In this document: one piece after another, positions 61,084-64,000 of the stretch | How the letters are laid out: the number at the start of each line of letters is the position of its first letter | Position numbering within the stretch: position 1 is the stretch's first letter | NCBI RefSeq assembly: GCF_001704415.2 | Contig: NC_030811.1 | Coordinates: forward strand, 56,719,591-56,783,590 | DNA: 64,000 nucleotides | Reading direction: 5' to 3' | DNA from: Capra hircus | Taxonomy: Eukaryota; Chordata; Mammalia; Artiodactyla; Bovidae | Program-made: the position numbers and the translations under genes | Notes under the pieces: model-generated | The model's input: only the letters and a program-made list of their open reading frames with translations | The model's database searches: none | Told to the model about the DNA's origin: nothing

Positions 61084-63069
61084 CTTTAAACTACATATAA
61101 TTTGACTTGCTTTCTATCAGATTTTGAGGTACCATTTTCTGTTTCTTTGTTTTCCTGATTGTAATAGCCCTGTTGACGTCTAATTTACTAACTCTAGAGG
61201 TTTAGCAAACAGATCACCAAGTTTGTTTGTTTGACACATAGTTAAGACTAGTGAGTACTAAACAGGGGCCTAAAGTTCTTATCTGTGGTTTCTGTGAATG
61301 TGTTTTAGGCCATGAGCTTTATTTATGAATCCATTTTAGGAGTTCAGGTGTGTTCTCCCCATACTTTCTCTACCCGCTTATAATTCTTACTGCTTTGGAT
61401 GGATGACATTACTGGAGAATTGACATCTAGGTAGCTGATATTTTACTGAATGTACATGTCTTCCCATGTTTCTGTATGCATACATACATTCTTTTAGTTT
61501 GTTACAAAGATTTTCACCCTTCAAAAATGAAGTGAAAGCAATTTCTAAAGTTAGACACCATGTGATGCACCTCTATTTCCAGAATGATGTTCTGTGGTGT
61601 TTCTGGATAAATACATATCAATTGCTCTAAATAGTCCTAGCCATATAAAAATATGCCATGTTGAGTAACATAGCATTAATATAAAACTTTACATTTATTT
61701 ATTTGACACAAGATGGATTAAGTTATAACATCCTAGAATGATTGATATATATGCTGTGCTAACCAAGTTTCACTCTTGGGAATTTCTTCTTCCACTTGTG
61801 AAGAGCTTCTACTGATTTAAAATGAATTAAATCTTTTCTTTTTGATGCCACCCATGCTTAGAATATTTCCCTTGAAGTTAATGGATCCATGTAGATAAAT
61901 AATCTGGCTTAGAATATCTGAATTGCTTTTAAACTCCAGGCAAGCTAAAGGCAATATTTGGTGATGAAACTGTTTTTTGTTTGTAACTTTTGGGTAGAGT
62001 GAAGTGATTTAGAGATGGCCTCTGACATTAGTACCATTTAGGTAGTTTGAAACATCACATATTTTAAAAAAGACTTGTGTTGGCATGTTTTTAATTTAGG
62101 AAAGAAGATAAAATTATATAAGAAGTTAAATTTAGATTGTGCACATGTATCAGCAGACCACAGAAGAATTTAAATTTTTCCTTTAAAAAAAATCTGCTTT
62201 ATATACCTCTAGTATAATGAAGGCCCTATGTATACATAAGGGAATAATTAAATACAGAAATGCAGCCTACTTGTTAGCCAGAAAGGATGCCTGGAACATG
62301 TGGATAAGCTTGGATATTTGTCTAATGGTAATTGGAATATTGGTTTTTGGTTGAAGATGCCAAATCTTCAGAAAAGTAATTGGATTTAGCTTCCTATTTA
62401 ACAAACTGCTTCTAATCCCTGAAGTATCCCACATCCGAAACTAATTTTTCTTGATTGTATCAAGTTTAGTCATCAAGTTTAGTCATGAACAGAACAGGGT
62501 TGACATAGTTTTTTAATATTTAAAATATTTCTTGACAAGGTCTCAACACTGCTGCTTGTCCACAAATCTTATTGTTAGGTTCACTAATGACATGAAATCT
62601 TGTGTTCTATGGAACCTAGTTTTTCAACTTAGTGAAACTATCTTCTTAAAATAAACCAATTTATTCTCTTTCCCTATACATTTAAAATTAAACTTAGATT
62701 TTGATCAGATTTCAAGAAATAACACAAAGTGGTGTATTTCTTACTGGTTTTCATGTGTGCTTTTATTAGATGTGTGCTTAAGTTAACTTCTTTAGATTCA
62801 GCCTAGGAAATGTGTTTAGCGGTGATTCTTGATTCTCAGAAGCATTATTCGATATATAAATGTTTACTGTGTTGTGTCAAAGTATTTATAAGTAGTTAAA
62901 AATTTCTTAGAAAGTGTAGCCTATTTGATCATTAAAATTCAGAGATTAAGAGATTCAGTTTAAGGGATTATTGTATCAATAGTTATTGAGCAACTACTAT
63001 TTATAGGTTTCTTTAAATATGATTGAAAGAGTTGTATAAAGGTGTTTATGATATGGTTTACTATCATGA

Positions 63070-63250
63070 GGGCTTCCTTGGTGGCTCAACAGGTAAGGAA
63101 TCTGCCCACAACACAGGAGACAGGAGTTTGATCCCTGGGTCGGGAAGATCCCCTGGAGGAGGGCATAGCAACCCACTCCAGTATTCTTGCCTGGAGCCTG
63201 GCGGGCTACAGTCCATAGGGTTGCAAAGAGTCGGTCACAACTGAGCATGC
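63070..63250 (+). mobile_element. Bov-tA SINE
   Basis: gggcttccttggtggctcaa to agtcggtcacaactgagcat. An internal stretch before gagcctggcgggctac is missing. Confidence 0.92.
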
Positions 63251-63284
63251 TTCTGTCTCTCTGTGTGTATTTCTGCTCAGTTTT

Positions 63285-63501
63285 GGGCTTCCCTGGTGAC
63301 TTAGCTGGTAAAGAATCCGCCTGCAATTCAGGAGACCTGGGTTCGATCCCTGAGTTGGGAAGATCCCCTGGAGAAGGAAGTGGCAACCCATTCCAGTATC
63401 TTGCCCATTCCAGTATCTTGTCCCATGGACAGAGGAGTTTGGCAGGCTACAGTCCATGGAGTTGCAACAGTGGGCATGACTGAGTGACTAATCACAACAA
63501 C
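63285..63501 (+). mobile_element. Bov-tA SINE with internal duplication
   Basis: gggcttccctggtgacttag to gggcatgactgagtgactaa. A 17-bp unit, cccattccagtatcttg, is present twice in tandem (63387-63403 and 63404-63420). Confidence 0.93.
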
Positions 63502-64000
63502 ATCATATAACCATGAGGGGCATGATATATTTATATTGGTGATAATTATAGAGATAGACTAATATTGCCTTCTGGTTTAGTCTTTTGCCATTGAAGATGA
63601 TTAATTCACTTTAATATTTGAAAAGATAAAATGGTGCCTCAAGTGAAATATGAGCAGATGCATTATACGTAGCTTTTAATTAAAATATATTATGAAAATG
63701 ATGAAATTATCTTAACAGATATTAAGATTAATAGGAGCTATATAGCTCAACAATATTCTATTCTAACAATTATTCTAATATGTATTTTGTTTTGTGACCC
63801 ATCTTATTTGGAATAAATTTAAAGCCATGCTTCCCTGTAATTTTTATTCTAGCAGATGATTACTGTACATTTCAACTGAAAGAAATTTTCTGTCTGTTTT
63901 TAGTTTGTCTTCAGAGTAGAATTAATGGCCAGACTGAACATTGTTCAATTCTATGCCCCATTACCTGCAACAGACCCTAGGATGGCATGAAGTAGGTACT

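Larger units (their letters stand above)
1..64000 (+). other. BBS9: BBS9 (PTHB1) gene body, middle section
   Basis: Seven exons on the + strand translate in order into the middle of BBS9, a BBSome subunit that helps move membrane cargo in and out of primary cilia. Each has AG before and GT after it. The splice phases agree from exon to exon (0-1, 1-1, 1-1, 1-1, 1-1, 1-0, 0-0) and the joined 786 nt stay open. Assignment rests on my memory of the mammalian protein, including the stretches DDQFTFEFM, YLPPELEGNAVVSYSRPT, TIDTNKSPVSLLSLFPG, EQFEDLWLITNEL and AVQFRAIQRRLL. The first and last exons of the gene are outside the window, so neither promoter nor poly(A) site of the main transcript is seen. 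Nothing visible is broken, so this looks like the functional gene and not a pseudogene. Confidence 0.96.
46391..64000. other. BBS9 intron after exon g (incomplete)
   Basis: 17.6 kb of intron without the next exon. 51750-52590, 52820-53080, 53340-54560, 56800-57960, 58300-59090 and 61100-63060 hold no repeat family or exon that I recognise. The rest is listed separately. Confidence 0.8.

Noticed and set aside
46391..64000. Next BBS9 exon (expected VIALADAVEENQG)
   Set aside because: I searched for the expected coding sequence and found no matching stretch with splice sites; it probably lies beyond the window.

Overview
The window is intronic and exonic DNA of a ruminant, most likely bovid, nuclear genome. 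The repeat content shows this: tRNA-Glu-derived Bov-tA/BOV-A2 SINEs, CHR SINEs typical of cetartiodactyls, many BovB (RTE-clade) LINE copies and a bovine-type L1, on top of old mammalian L1, L2 and MIR debris. Cow, yak, bison, sheep and goat cannot be told apart from what I can read.

One protein-coding gene is visible and it probably runs through the whole window on the + strand: BBS9 (PTHB1), a subunit of the BBSome, the ciliary membrane-protein trafficking coat. Seven coding exons are recognised by translation and intact splice sites: 2581-2683, 5790-5894, 7993-8007 (a 15-nt microexon), 12910-13050, 22645-22740, 37156-37328 and 46238-46390. Joined, they give 786 nt (262 codons) without a stop or frameshift, with phases 0-1, 1-1, 1-1, 1-1, 1-1, 1-0 and 0-0. 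They cover roughly residues 420-680 of the about 887-residue protein, meaning the GAE (adaptin-ear-like) and platform part and the start of the helical region. The N-terminal beta-propeller exons lie before position 1 and the C-terminal exons lie after 64000; the last visible intron is at least 17.6 kb long.

The rest is intron. 1-2580 holds a SINE and an old antisense L1. 2684-5789 holds a SINE and a BovB copy inserted into a MIR. 5895-12909 is AT-rich with little recent repeat. 13051-22644 carries a SINE-in-BovB nest and a long decayed antisense L1. 22741-37155 holds BovB and SINE copies and a more GC-rich block at 33.4-35.3 kb that I could not assign to a family. 37329-46237 is a pile-up of young LINEs: a 5'-inverted BovB, then an L1 with a BovB inserted in its 3' end. 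46391-64000 holds SINEs, old L1 and an unidentified retro-inserted fragment.

The observations most worth checking are these. Two inverted BovB copies about 39 kb apart share a 392-bp tract with no mismatch while their flanks differ, which suggests gene conversion. A BovB copy has the structure expected of twin priming. A candidate alternative terminal exon at 33400-33728 continues the BBS9 reading frame for 108 codons and ends at a cluster of AATAAA signals. The 15-nt microexon lies in a run of frame-neutral exons. I found no bacterial, CRISPR or viral system.
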